Shown here in pieces: positions 16,590 to 23,525 of a stretch of 35,317 nt of DNA. The stretch comes from Acidimicrobiia bacterium (GTDB taxonomy: Bacteria; Actinomycetota; Acidimicrobiia; Spongiisociales; UBA11373). The DNA lies in assembly GCA_040878325.1 (NCBI GenBank), contig JBBDMM010000010.1:232658-267974 (forward strand), given 5' to 3'. The stretch's first letter is position 1; every line of letters starts with the position of its first letter. The position numbers and the translations under genes were made by a program. The notes beneath the pieces are model-generated. The model saw only the letters and a program-made list of their open reading frames with translations, was not told the origin of the DNA and searched no databases.

Positions 16590-16628
16590 CCTCGCTTCGC
16601 TCGGCCGCGATTGGCGATTGGCGATTGG
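16590..16628 (+). repeat. 15-bp word plus CGATTGG x3 heptamer run
   Basis: CCTCGCTTCGCTCGG (16590-16604) is followed after 3 bases by three exact CGATTGG units (16608-16628). It is the same composite as at 16002-16041, 590 bp away, and begins 1 base after the smpB stop. Confidence 0.85.
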
Positions 16629-16632
16629 CAAC

Positions 16633-16651
16633 GATCCTTCACGGAAGGATC
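16633..16651 (+). terminator. Small hairpin after smpB
   Basis: GATCCTTC pairs with GAAGGATC around an ACG loop: 8 bp, perfect. It may end the ftsEX-smpB transcript, but no U-tract follows. Confidence 0.4.
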
Positions 16652-16720
16652 CTCCGCGACGCCCTCGTGAGGTGAACGGGCAGTGGGCGGCCGGAATCCT
16701 TTTTGGTCGGGGGCGGTTGT

Positions 16721-16726
16721 TACAGT
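16721..16726 (+). promoter_or_regulatory. Putative -10 box of ssrA
   Basis: TACAGT lies 30 nt before the mature tmRNA 5' end. It would start transcription near 16733, leaving a short 5' piece for RNase P to remove. No convincing -35 box is seen. Confidence 0.45.
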
Positions 16727-16755
16727 CGCATAGAGCGCTCCACGCGCGACCCCCT

Positions 16756-17102
16756 GGGGGTGACGTGGTTTCGACTGTGAGGTCGAGGCGCCGGTAGCGA
16801 GCCGAGGTCCCCGGAGTCCTCGTTAAAGAACCGGGACAAACATACGTGCCGAAGACAACTTCGCACAGGCTGCCTAACTAAGCGGCCCGTCCGACCGGAG
16901 GGCTCCCCCCTCACCGGACCCGGGCGTCGCAATGGGGGATGCTCCCGCCGGGATGCCGGGACCGGCGGGTCAAGACAACTCCGGCTCAGGGGGTAGGTCC
17001 GCCCGCCGATAGGGTCCTGCCTTCCAAAAAAATCTATCGGCTGCGCTCGGAGAACCGTCGTCAAAAACTCACAGGACCGGGGTTCGACTCCCCGCACCTC
17101 CA
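16756..17102 (+). ncRNA. ssrA: tmRNA (transfer-messenger RNA)
   Basis: A single-piece tmRNA of about 347 nt that rescues stalled ribosomes and tags their products for proteolysis. The 5' end GGGGGUG (16756-16762) pairs with CACCUCC (17095-17101), followed by discriminator A; the CCA end is not encoded. The D-like GUGGUUUCGAC, the T-arm GGGGTTCGACTCCCC and pseudoknot-forming GC-rich middle segments are present. The tag frame starts at GCC 16848, after ATACGT, which resembles the E. coli ATAGTC upstream element. It encodes AEDNFAQAA before TAA at 16875-16877. With the charged Ala the tag would be A-AEDNFAQAA. The usual ending is LAA, so Gln at this place is unusual. smpB is directly upstream. 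Confidence 0.95.
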
Positions 17103-17117
17103 CTAGATAGCAGACAA

Positions 17118-17147
17118 GACGAGCCCCCCCCCGGAGGCGGGCTCGTC
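17118..17147 (+). terminator. Hairpin after ssrA
   Basis: GACGAGCCC (17118-17126) pairs with GGGCTCGTC (17139-17147), 15 bases after the tmRNA 3' end. It probably ends ssrA transcription. A G-rich run follows instead of a U-tract. Confidence 0.6.
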
Positions 17148-17163
17148 GGTCCCCGGGGGGAGG

Positions 17164-17544
17164 GTGGAGTCGATCATCTACCACCAGGCCGCCGTTCAGA
17201 TCGAGACGGGCGGAGTGATCACGATCCTCCGGGCCGATACCTCCGCCGTTGGTGCCCCCGTTGAATCTCCGCTCGGGGAAGGGGATCGATTCGTGATGTT
17301 CCTCGAGTACGTCGAGGGGGAGTCCGCCCCGGGAATCTCGTCGGTGGAATGCTTCTACGCGGTCCTTGGCGGTGACGATGGGGTGTTTCAGGTCGTCGGC
17401 GACCGGGCCATCGCCCGGGGCCGTGTGCAGGCGCTCCTCGAAGCAGATGTCGACGACGATGTCCCTGACGACGACTCGGTTCCATGGCTGGTCGCCGATC
17501 TTGCCGAGGTCATCGGGGTGGTGGAGTCGGTCCGCCCGGCCTGA
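17164..17544 (+). CDS. Hypothetical protein, possibly an N-terminally truncated secreted-type domain
   Basis: A 126-residue ORF with good codon usage for this genome. The middle (GEGDRFVMFLEYVEG, FYAVLGGDDGVFQVVGDRAI) resembles a beta-rich domain seen in many actinobacterial secreted hypothetical proteins, in which such stretches normally follow a signal peptide and about 40 further residues. Here those are missing: the reading frame is closed by a stop at 17104, immediately beside the tmRNA 3' end, and no properly spaced ribosome-binding site precedes the GTG. An internal GTG at 17218 is another possible start. It may be a remnant left by a rearrangement at ssrA, or a small cytosolic protein. 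The family resemblance is from memory and uncertain. Confidence 0.45.
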   Translation: MESIIYHQAAVQIETGGVITILRADTSAVGAPVESPLGEGDRFVMFLEYVEGESAPGISSVECFYAVLGGDDGVFQVVGDRAIARGRVQALLEADVDDDVPDDDSVPWLVADLAEVIGVVESVRPA

Positions 17545-17618
17545 GATTTCCTCGCGCTGATCGCCAACGCAAGAGACGAAGGCAAGCAGGCCGACTGACG
17601 CGACGGGAGTCCCTCAGG

Positions 17619-17646
17619 AGAGAGCCCGCCTGGTGGCGGGCTCTCT
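17619..17646. terminator. Perfect 12-bp hairpin between convergent genes
   Basis: AGAGAGCCCGCC pairs exactly with GGCGGGCTCTCT around a TGGT loop. It sits between the plus-strand ORF ending at 17544 and the minus-strand lipoprotein gene ending at 17666, so it can serve both directions. Confidence 0.7.
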
Positions 17647-17665
17647 CTCGCTGCTTGGTTGGGGC

Positions 17666-18232
17666 TCAGTCCATGACCGGTTCGCCGTCGGGGGCGACGA
17701 CCCACCAGTTGCCGCCGATGCCCTGACCGCGGGTGGAGCCCGGGGTCACGTCAGGCAGGTAGTAGTACAGCGGCCATCCGTTGTAGGTCACCTGCAGGCT
17801 TCCGTCCGGCCGCGGCGTGGAGCCGAGAAGGGCCGGATCGATACCCGCTCCCGCACCGACCTCGCCATCGTCCTCGAACGGTGGCCAGGTGGTTGCACAG
17901 GTACCGGTGCAGGTAGGAGCCGACTGATTGTCGGGCTGGAACAGATAGAGGGTGAACCCGTCCTGATCGACCAGGATCTCGCCGCGCTCGCCGTCCTCCG
18001 CAGTCGTCAGGAATCGTCCGGTGGTGGCCACACTCGTGGTGGTTGCGGCGTCACTCGTGGTCGTGGTGGCGGCCCCGGTGCTGGTGGTGATCGCCGCGCT
18101 GGTAGTGGTGGTGGCCAGGGTGGTCGTGGTATCCACGGCGGCACTCGTTGTGGTCGATGAAGACGAATCGTCGTCACCGCACGCGACCACCAACAGCAGC
18201 AAGGCCGCGCTGAGCAGGGTCTTGTTACGCAA
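17666..18232 (-). CDS. Lipoprotein with COG4315-type repeats
   Basis: A 188-residue secreted lipoprotein of unknown function. The signal peptide ends at a lipobox VVAC with Cys18, followed by GDDDSSSS and a Thr/Ser/Ala-rich linker to about residue 75. The folded part carries two units typical of COG4315 (secreted repeat of unknown function): TLYLFQPDNQSAPTCTGTCATTWPPF and PLYYYLPD...GQGIGGNWWVVAPDG, with a Cys pair in CTGTC. I chose the TTG at 18232 because AGGAGA precedes it by 6-7 nt and the signal peptide then begins at residue 1; an in-frame extension to 18292 lacks such a site. It diverges from a cupredoxin lipoprotein gene across a 120-bp spacer, hinting at a shared envelope role. Confidence 0.8.
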   Translation of the reverse strand: MRNKTLLSAALLLLVVACGDDDSSSSTTTSAAVDTTTTLATTTTSAAITTSTGAATTTTSDAATTTSVATTGRFLTTAEDGERGEILVDQDGFTLYLFQPDNQSAPTCTGTCATTWPPFEDDGEVGAGAGIDPALLGSTPRPDGSLQVTYNGWPLYYYLPDVTPGSTRGQGIGGNWWVVAPDGEPVMD

Positions 18233-18322
18233 TCTGGTTCTCCTGTTAGAGGATTGGTAGATGACGGTTATCCCCCGATTGCCATCCGTCAACCCTCGGC
18301 GAGAGCAAACATGGGTGCCCGC

Positions 18323-18328
18323 TAACGT
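18323..18328 (+). promoter_or_regulatory. Putative -10 box of the cupredoxin gene
   Basis: TAACGT lies 24 nt before the TTG start. The Shine-Dalgarno GGAGG (18341-18345) falls between them, 7 nt before TTG, so this transcript has a short leader and is not leaderless. Confidence 0.5.
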
Positions 18329-18352
18329 CGGATGACCTCAGGAGGGATCAAC

Positions 18353-18751
18353 TTGAAACACATGATGCGTATGGCGATCGTATCGGCGGCTGTCGTGCTC
18401 GTGGTGGGAGCCTGCGGCGACGACGACACGACCACGACGACCGCCGCACCCGCGACGACCACGACGGCGGCATCGGCGACCACCGCGCCGACAGGGACCG
18501 GCGAGACCGAGGAGGTGTCGATCGAGGGCTTTGCGTTCGTCCCGCAGAACCTCACCGTGTCGGTCGGGACGACCGTTCGGTGGAGCAACACGGACGCGAC
18601 CACCCACACTGCGACTGCCGTCGGCGGCGAGTTCAACGGGTCCATGGCCGGTGGAGCGACCTTCGAGCACACCTTCACCGCTCCCGGGGTGGTCGATTAT
18701 GTGTGTTCCATCCACCCCACCATGACCGGGGAGATCACCGTCGAAGGTTGA
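18353..18751 (+). CDS. Cupredoxin (plastocyanin-like) lipoprotein
   Basis: A 132-residue membrane-anchored copper protein. The lipobox VVGAC gives lipidated Cys21, then GDDD and a Thr/Ala linker to about residue 50. The cupredoxin fold follows, with a full type I copper set: His85 (TTHTAT), Cys118 (YVC), His121 (SIHP) and Met124 (TMTG). Such proteins carry electrons outside the membrane or buffer copper. The start is a TTG at 18353 with GGAGG 7 nt upstream; in-frame ATGs 9 and 12 bases later lack good spacing. The electron-transfer partner is unknown; the divergent COG4315 lipoprotein is the nearest candidate. Confidence 0.88.
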   Translation: MKHMMRMAIVSAAVVLVVGACGDDDTTTTTAAPATTTTAASATTAPTGTGETEEVSIEGFAFVPQNLTVSVGTTVRWSNTDATTHTATAVGGEFNGSMAGGATFEHTFTAPGVVDYVCSIHPTMTGEITVEG

Positions 18752-18775
18752 ACCGGAAATAGAGAGCGATCGATG

Positions 18776-18797
18776 GGGCCGGCCTTCGGGCCGGCCC
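18776..18797. terminator. Bidirectional terminator with TTCG tetraloop
   Basis: GGGCCGGCC pairs with GGCCGGCCC around TTCG: 9 bp, perfect. It lies between the cupredoxin gene and the convergent ABC permease gene, which ends 7 bases away. Confidence 0.75.
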
Positions 18798-18804
18798 TGT
18801 CGTG

Positions 18805-19608
18805 TCAGGAGAGCAGCAGCTTGTCGAGCCGCCGGGCCGTTATCGCGACCCCAACCGCCCCCATCCCTATCAGGAAGCCGAGATGCCCGGCGATGCTCCA
18901 GTCGAACGACCCGAGGGTGCACGCGCGGATGAGCTCGACCCCGTGGTAGAGCGGCGAAAAGCGGGCGATCGTCTGGATCGCTTCCGGATAGACGTCGAGC
19001 GGATAGAAGGTCCCTGAGAAGAGGAACAGCGGCAGCGTGACCATGTTCACCAGGTCGAAGTCCTGCCACGACTTCATGAAGGTGGTGGCAGTCATCCCCA
19101 CCGCGGCGAAGGCGAATCCGATGAGAACCGCGGCCGGGACGGCCATGACCGCCCACGCCGAATGCACATAGCCGAAGGCCGTGATGACGACCAGGAATGC
19201 CACGGCGTAGAGGAGCCCCCGGCCGAGCGACCAGGCGATCTCGCCCACTGCAATGTGGCGGGGGAGCATCGGAGTGGAGAGAATTGCGTCGTACACCTTG
19301 CCGTACCGCAACTTGAAGAAGATGTTGAAGGTCGACTCGTAGACGGCACCGTTCATCGCCGAGGCCGCCAGCAGGGCGGGAGCGACGAACGCCGCGTAGG
19401 CGACCATGGTGCCGTCGGGTCCGGGCACGTCGCCGACGAGCTTGCCGATCCCCACACCGATCGAGAACAGATAGAAGACCGGCTCGAAGAATCCCGAGAA
19501 GACGATGACCCAGATGCGTCGGTAGACGAGGAAGCTCCGTTCGAGCATCCGGAGGGCGCTGCCAGGCATGAACGGCGGAATCACCCGGGGGTGGAGCGTC
19601 GCACTCAT
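18805..19608 (-). CDS. ABC-2 type transporter permease (second of pair)
   Basis: A 267-residue integral membrane protein with about six hydrophobic segments and the ABC-2 family core (LPLFLFSGTFYPLDVYPEAIQTIARFSPLYHGVELIRA), similar to NodJ/DrrB-type exporter subunits. The ATG at 19608 overlaps the stop of the upstream permease (ATGA). The long in-frame extension further upstream lies inside the neighbouring genes and is rejected. Together with the next two genes it forms a three-gene exporter with two different permeases, suggesting a heterodimeric channel. Substrate unknown; lipids, glycans or hydrophobic drugs are typical of the family. Confidence 0.9.
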   Translation of the reverse strand: MSATLHPRVIPPFMPGSALRMLERSFLVYRRIWVIVFSGFFEPVFYLFSIGVGIGKLVGDVPGPDGTMVAYAAFVAPALLAASAMNGAVYESTFNIFFKLRYGKVYDAILSTPMLPRHIAVGEIAWSLGRGLLYAVAFLVVITAFGYVHSAWAVMAVPAAVLIGFAFAAVGMTATTFMKSWQDFDLVNMVTLPLFLFSGTFYPLDVYPEAIQTIARFSPLYHGVELIRACTLGSFDWSIAGHLGFLIGMGAVGVAITARRLDKLLLS

Positions 19609-20393
19609 TTGATCAGCCGCTTCCGCATCATCCTCGTAGCCAGCACCATTCCGAGCAGTATCAGCGCGAGGAGGTACCCGATGCTCACGAGCGGGTCCAC
19701 CTCGAACTCGGTTCCGAGTGCGAGTCCGCGGCATAGCGACACGCCGTGCCAGAGGGGTGTGGCGTAGGCGACCGGCTGCAGCCACCCGGGGAGTTGGGTC
19801 ACTGGAAAGAAGGTCCCCGAGAACAGGAACAACGGGGTGATGCCGAAACGGAAGAGCGAGGACAGGCCCTGCTCGTCCTTGAGTCGGGCGGTGTACGCAG
19901 TCACGATCCCGGCGAAGGCCATCCCGGTGGCCACGGCAGCGGGTATCGCCAGCAGTCCCTCGACCACCGTGGTGGCTCCGAAGACGGTCATCACCGCCGA
20001 GTAGACGAGCGTCACGAAGACCAGCCGGATCCCGACCCATCCGAGATGCCCCACCACCAGATCGGTTACCCCTATCGGGGTTGCCAGCACCGCGTCGTAG
20101 CTCTTGCGCCACTTGATACCGGCCATCACCGGGAAGGCCGAGTCGCTGGCCCCGGTCGTCATTGCAGTGGCCGCCAGCAGGCCGGGTGCGAGGAACGTGA
20201 GGTACGGGATGTCGAGCGTCGCATCGCCCGAACCGCTGTCCACCAGTTTGCCGAGCCCGACGCCCATCGCCAGGAGAAACAGAATGGGATTGAAGAACGT
20301 GCTCACCAGGCTGCCGCGGTAGGTGCGGCGATACACCCGCGCCGAAGCCTCGATGAGACGGGCCGGGTGGGAGAGGTTGATCCCGATCATCAC
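19605..20393 (-). CDS. ABC-2 type transporter permease (first of pair)
   Basis: A 262-residue paralogue of the adjacent permease, with the same fold and signature (ITPLFLFSGTFFPVTQLPGWLQPVAYATPLWHGVSLCRG). About six membrane segments are evident. Translation can start at GTG 20393, which overlaps the ATPase stop, or at the ATG 3 bases later; I cannot decide between them. Both permeases share a PILFLLAMGVGLGKLV / PVFYLFSIGVGIGKLV segment, pointing to a gene duplication within the operon. Confidence 0.9.
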   Translation of the reverse strand: MMIGINLSHPARLIEASARVYRRTYRGSLVSTFFNPILFLLAMGVGLGKLVDSGSGDATLDIPYLTFLAPGLLAATAMTTGASDSAFPVMAGIKWRKSYDAVLATPIGVTDLVVGHLGWVGIRLVFVTLVYSAVMTVFGATTVVEGLLAIPAAVATGMAFAGIVTAYTARLKDEQGLSSLFRFGITPLFLFSGTFFPVTQLPGWLQPVAYATPLWHGVSLCRGLALGTEFEVDPLVSIGYLLALILLGMVLATRMMRKRLIK

Positions 20394-21316
20394 TCGACCA
20401 GGGACCGACCGGTGAGATGGAGGAAAACGTCTTCGAGCGTCGCCCGCCGGCTGACGGTCGACTCGGGGACCAACCCGCGGCCGTGGACCTCGTCGAAGGC
20501 GTGGTCGGCATCGTTGGTGTAGACCAGCACCCGGTCAGGAAGGATCTCGATTCGGGTGCCGAGATCCCGGAGTTTGTCGGCATGCTCTTCCTGGGTGCCG
20601 ACCTCGAATCTCAGCTCGAGGACTTCGCGGGTCGAGTGCTGTTCGATCAGTTCCCGGGGGGATCCCTCGGCAACGATCTTTCCTTTGTCCATGATGACCA
20701 GCCGGTCACAGAGCTGCTCGGCCTCGTCCATGTAGTGGGTGGTGATGATCAGAGTCACTCCCTCCCGCTTGAGGCGGTACAGGCGGTCCCACAGCAGGTG
20801 GCGCGCCTGGGGGTCGAGGCCGGTGGTCGGTTCGTCGAGGAGCAGCAGCTCGGGGGAGTTGATGAGCCCGCGGGCGATCGTCAGCCGCCGCTTCATGCCG
20901 CCCGACAGCGGCTCGACCCGGCTCTTTCTGCGCTCATCGAGCTGGGCGAATTTGAGAAGCTCGTCGATCCGTCCGTCGATCACCTTCTTGGGCAGGCCGA
21001 AGTAGCGACCGTAGATGAGGAGGTTCTCGTAGACGGTGAGTTCCTCGTCGAGGTTGTCTTCCTGGGGGACCACGCCCAGCCGTGCCCGGATTCGGGCCCC
21101 GTCCTGGGCGGGGTCCATCCCGAGGACTCGCAGCTCACCCGAGGTGACCGGCGACACGGAGCCGATCATTCGCATCGTCGACGATTTCCCTGCGCCGTTG
21201 GGGCCGAGAAAGCCAAAGACCTCCCCCGGTCTCACCTCGAAGTCGATCTCGTCGACGGCTACCAGCTCACCGAAGGACTTGCGAAGGTTGCGGGCTGAGA
21301 CGAGTGGTTCCGACAT
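20390..21316 (-). CDS. ABC transporter ATP-binding protein, NodI/DrrA type
   Basis: The 308-residue ATPase of an ABC-2 exporter. Walker A GPNGAGKSS is at 38-46, signature LSGGMKRR at 137-144, Walker B LLLLDEP at 157-163, and D-loop GLDPQARHLLWD and switch His in TTHYMDEAEQLCDR follow. The C-terminal 80 residues form the DrrA/NodI-type accessory domain, ending TLEDVFLHLTGR. It heads a minus-strand operon with two permeases. The closest-looking families export lipochitooligosaccharides or antibiotics, but those functions should not be transferred without more evidence. Confidence 0.92.
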   Translation of the reverse strand: MSEPLVSARNLRKSFGELVAVDEIDFEVRPGEVFGFLGPNGAGKSSTMRMIGSVSPVTSGELRVLGMDPAQDGARIRARLGVVPQEDNLDEELTVYENLLIYGRYFGLPKKVIDGRIDELLKFAQLDERRKSRVEPLSGGMKRRLTIARGLINSPELLLLDEPTTGLDPQARHLLWDRLYRLKREGVTLIITTHYMDEAEQLCDRLVIMDKGKIVAEGSPRELIEQHSTREVLELRFEVGTQEEHADKLRDLGTRIEILPDRVLVYTNDADHAFDEVHGRGLVPESTVSRRATLEDVFLHLTGRSLVE

Positions 21317-21325
21317 GGCGACGGA

Positions 21326-21331
21326 ACGGTA
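21326..21331 (-). promoter_or_regulatory. Putative -10 box of the three-gene ABC operon
   Basis: On the minus strand TACCGT ends 9 nt before the ATG at 21316. No Shine-Dalgarno sequence is present, fitting a leaderless message. Confidence 0.45.
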
Positions 21332-21365
21332 GTAGCCGTCGGTGTCAGGAAAGTGGGGCCGGCGA

Positions 21366-22520
21366 TCAGGTCGTGGAGCCGGGAATCCAGTCGCGGAGAC
21401 GTTGGCGCTTGGCGGTCGTCACTGCCTGGTCGACCAGATCGTCGATCGCAACAGCAATTGAAACGGCCTGTGCCGGCTTGGTGGATACGGTCACCCGACC
21501 GCCTTCGCTGATGTCGCACAGTTCCCGGCTCCTCGCCGATGCCTCGTAGGTGCCGATTTGTTCGGCTCGCGTCCTGATCTCGCTCTTGCTGAGGCCGAGC
21601 AGAGGGCGCAGCACAGGAGTCGGCACCATCCGGTCGAGGCTGGCGAGGTTGTCGAGGGTCTGCGTCGAGACCTGGCCGAGAGATTCGCCAGTCACCAGTG
21701 CCCGGCTGTCGGCGAGGTCGGCGGTGATCCGGTCGGCGGCGAGGTACATCAGTGCCTTCAGGGCCATCTGGCGCATTCGGGGATCGACCCTGCGGGTGAG
21801 TTCTGGGACCAGGGGCTCGATGTCGGCGATAATCCACCAGGGGTCGCTGCCTGCCCCGAATCGCTCGAACAGGTCGTGGGCGATCCCGGCGGCGTGATCT
21901 GCCTGCCCGCATCCGAGGGAGAAGTGGAGGTAGTCGAGAACCACGCCGCGGCGGGCGACCATGTACGCCGCGACCGGGGAGTCGATTCCGCCGCTGAACA
22001 TCGCCAGAGCCCGGCCCTGGGTGCCCAGGGGGAAGCCCCCGACCGCAGGATGACGCTCCACGGTGAGGTCGGCGACCTCATCGACCACCCGGACGACGAC
22101 TGTGACCTCAGGGTTGGTGAGGTCGACTCGACCGCCGGCGTCGACGAGGCGGGAGCCGGCGGCGACGGCGAGATCCTGAGAGGTCCACGAGTGCAAGCCC
22201 ATCCGACGCGGCCTCACCGCGAACGAACGCCCGGCGACGGCGGCGGCAAAACGATCGGCGACGGTGTCGGCGAGGCCCTCCAAGTCGGTGGCGGCAACCC
22301 GTTCGACCTTTTCGACGGCGGCGATACCAAAGATTCGGCTGAGTCGTTCCACCCCTCGAGGGTCGGTGGACTCGACCTGGAGGCGGTGGCCCGCGAGGCG
22401 GGTGACCCGCACCGCACCATCCAGCGCGGTTGCAATGTTCTCGGTCAGGACGCGTTGCATCCGGCGCTGGGTGCGCGGCGACTTCAGGTAGATCTCGGTA
22501 TCGAGGGCGACTACGAGCAT
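21366..22520 (-). CDS. thiI: ThiI-like tRNA 4-thiouridine / thiamine sulfurtransferase
   Basis: A 384-residue protein with an N-terminal ferredoxin-like plus THUMP region (to about 160) and a PP-loop ATPase domain (SGGIDSP at 176-182). This is the ThiI core that adenylates tRNA uridine 8 and inserts sulfur to make 4-thiouridine; some homologues also serve thiazole synthesis. TGESLGQVSTQTLDNL (from about 278) and Cys335 (RELCDISEGG) are characteristic. The C-terminal rhodanese domain of E. coli ThiI is absent, as in many ThiI proteins, so sulfur must come from a partner such as a cysteine desulfurase; none is encoded nearby. The ATG at 22520 gives the standard MLVVALDTEIYLKS start; an in-frame ATG at 22565 adds 15 residues and is less likely. 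Confidence 0.88.
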   Translation of the reverse strand: MLVVALDTEIYLKSPRTQRRMQRVLTENIATALDGAVRVTRLAGHRLQVESTDPRGVERLSRIFGIAAVEKVERVAATDLEGLADTVADRFAAAVAGRSFAVRPRRMGLHSWTSQDLAVAAGSRLVDAGGRVDLTNPEVTVVVRVVDEVADLTVERHPAVGGFPLGTQGRALAMFSGGIDSPVAAYMVARRGVVLDYLHFSLGCGQADHAAGIAHDLFERFGAGSDPWWIIADIEPLVPELTRRVDPRMRQMALKALMYLAADRITADLADSRALVTGESLGQVSTQTLDNLASLDRMVPTPVLRPLLGLSKSEIRTRAEQIGTYEASARSRELCDISEGGRVTVSTKPAQAVSIAVAIDDLVDQAVTTAKRQRLRDWIPGSTT

Positions 22521-22581
22521 TGCACGGCCCGGATGGGGAGGGAGATCCTGAGGATACCGCCTCATCCGCGCGACGAAGGCC

Positions 22582-22587
22582 TATGGT
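22582..22587 (+). promoter_or_regulatory. Putative -10 box, leaderless start of the gene at 22595
   Basis: TATGGT ends 7 nt before the ATG. No Shine-Dalgarno sequence is present. It lies in the divergent gap between the thiI-like gene and the anchored-protein gene. Confidence 0.5.
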
Positions 22588-22594
22588 CGGGACC

Positions 22595-23428
22595 ATGAAC
22601 CTGCGTACTTCCCGCATCCTCATCGTGTTGGCCGCGGTGATCACCGCGTTGTTGCTCGTCCTGATCGCGATCATGGTTGGCGGAGACGGCGGCGGCGATG
22701 CGGCCACGACGTCGTCGATCGACGCCGCCACCACCACGACCGCGGAGGGAGCGACGACTACGACCGTGGATGCCTCCGTCACCACCCAGCCGGCCACCAC
22801 GACGACCGCAGCGCCGGCGACTTCCACCACCGCGGCGGCCGGTACCTGCGCCGGGATGCCCGGCGTGACGACTCCGGAGCTGGACGCGCCAGAGGTGACG
22901 TCGGTTCTCGGCGACTTCGACGGCGTCGGAGGTGCCTTGGACCTGCTGATCGCCTACCAGGATGGGGATGGAGACTGGTTCGTTCAGGTGGCTCTCGACT
23001 ACGGCTACGCCGCTGAGGTGCTGGTGGAAGGGCCGGCGCGGGCGTACGGGGCCCGAGAGTTCGGCGGTGCGCCAGAACAAATCGGGTTCGCCGCGGTCTT
23101 CGCAGGGGCTTCGACAGAATTCGTCGGGTTCTTCCACCTCGACGGCTGCGAACTGCGGTTTGCGGGGCTCGAGGGTGGGGGAGACGCTGTGTTCGGCGTG
23201 GGAGGGTCGGTGACGCACCAGGACGGAATCCGATGCACCGCCGACGGCCTCGAGATCGGATCGGCTACCTCGGGCGACGGGGTCTCCTGGGAATACACCT
23301 CGACGACACTGACCTGGGAACCGGGTCTCGGTGAGTTCCAGACCGTCGCTTCGTCGATCGCCATCCTCACCAGCCCCGACGACGACGACACGATCTTCGT
23401 GGGTCTCGACTGCTTCGCCGGCGGCTGA
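22595..23428 (+). CDS. Membrane-anchored extracytoplasmic protein with Thr-rich linker
   Basis: A 277-residue protein with one N-terminal membrane segment (about 6-28) lacking a lipobox, a Thr/Ala-rich linker to about residue 85, and a beta-rich outer domain. The domain begins with DFDGVGGALDLLIAYQDGDGDWFVQVALDYG, reminiscent of FG-GAP/VCBS-like calcium-binding blades, and ends with DDDDTIFVGLDC; four Cys lie in the outer part and could form disulfides. I do not recognise a family and assign no function. The ATG at 22595 is chosen for its position 7 nt after TATGGT; the longer in-frame reading to 22430 overlaps the divergent thiI-like gene and is rejected. Confidence 0.75.
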   Translation: MNLRTSRILIVLAAVITALLLVLIAIMVGGDGGGDAATTSSIDAATTTTAEGATTTTVDASVTTQPATTTTAAPATSTTAAAGTCAGMPGVTTPELDAPEVTSVLGDFDGVGGALDLLIAYQDGDGDWFVQVALDYGYAAEVLVEGPARAYGAREFGGAPEQIGFAAVFAGASTEFVGFFHLDGCELRFAGLEGGGDAVFGVGGSVTHQDGIRCTADGLEIGSATSGDGVSWEYTSTTLTWEPGLGEFQTVASSIAILTSPDDDDTIFVGLDCFAGG

Positions 23429-23437
23429 GGGTGAGGC

Positions 23438-23465
23438 AGATTGGCGATTGGCGATTGGCGATTGG
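23438..23465 (+). repeat. Heptamer tandem repeat (AGATTGG plus CGATTGG x3)
   Basis: Four 7-bp units, three of them exact copies of the CGATTGG found after ftsX and smpB. It begins 9 bases after the stop of the anchored-protein gene. The 97-bp convergent spacer (23429-23525) holds nothing else recognisable. Confidence 0.87.
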
Positions 23466-23525
23466 GAAGATGTGCCCGGCGCCGTCCGTGCCTGATGGCT
23501 TCCGCGGAGGCGCTCTCTACGGGGG

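Noticed and set aside
18805-20583. One 592-codon minus-strand protein covering both permeases
   Set aside because: Its first half is the wrong frame of the upstream permease and ATPase genes. The true permease starts at 19608 with an ATGA overlap.
22430-22594. 55-residue extension of the membrane-anchored protein
   Set aside because: It would overlap the divergent thiI-like gene and place the membrane segment internally; a -10-like box precedes the ATG at 22595.
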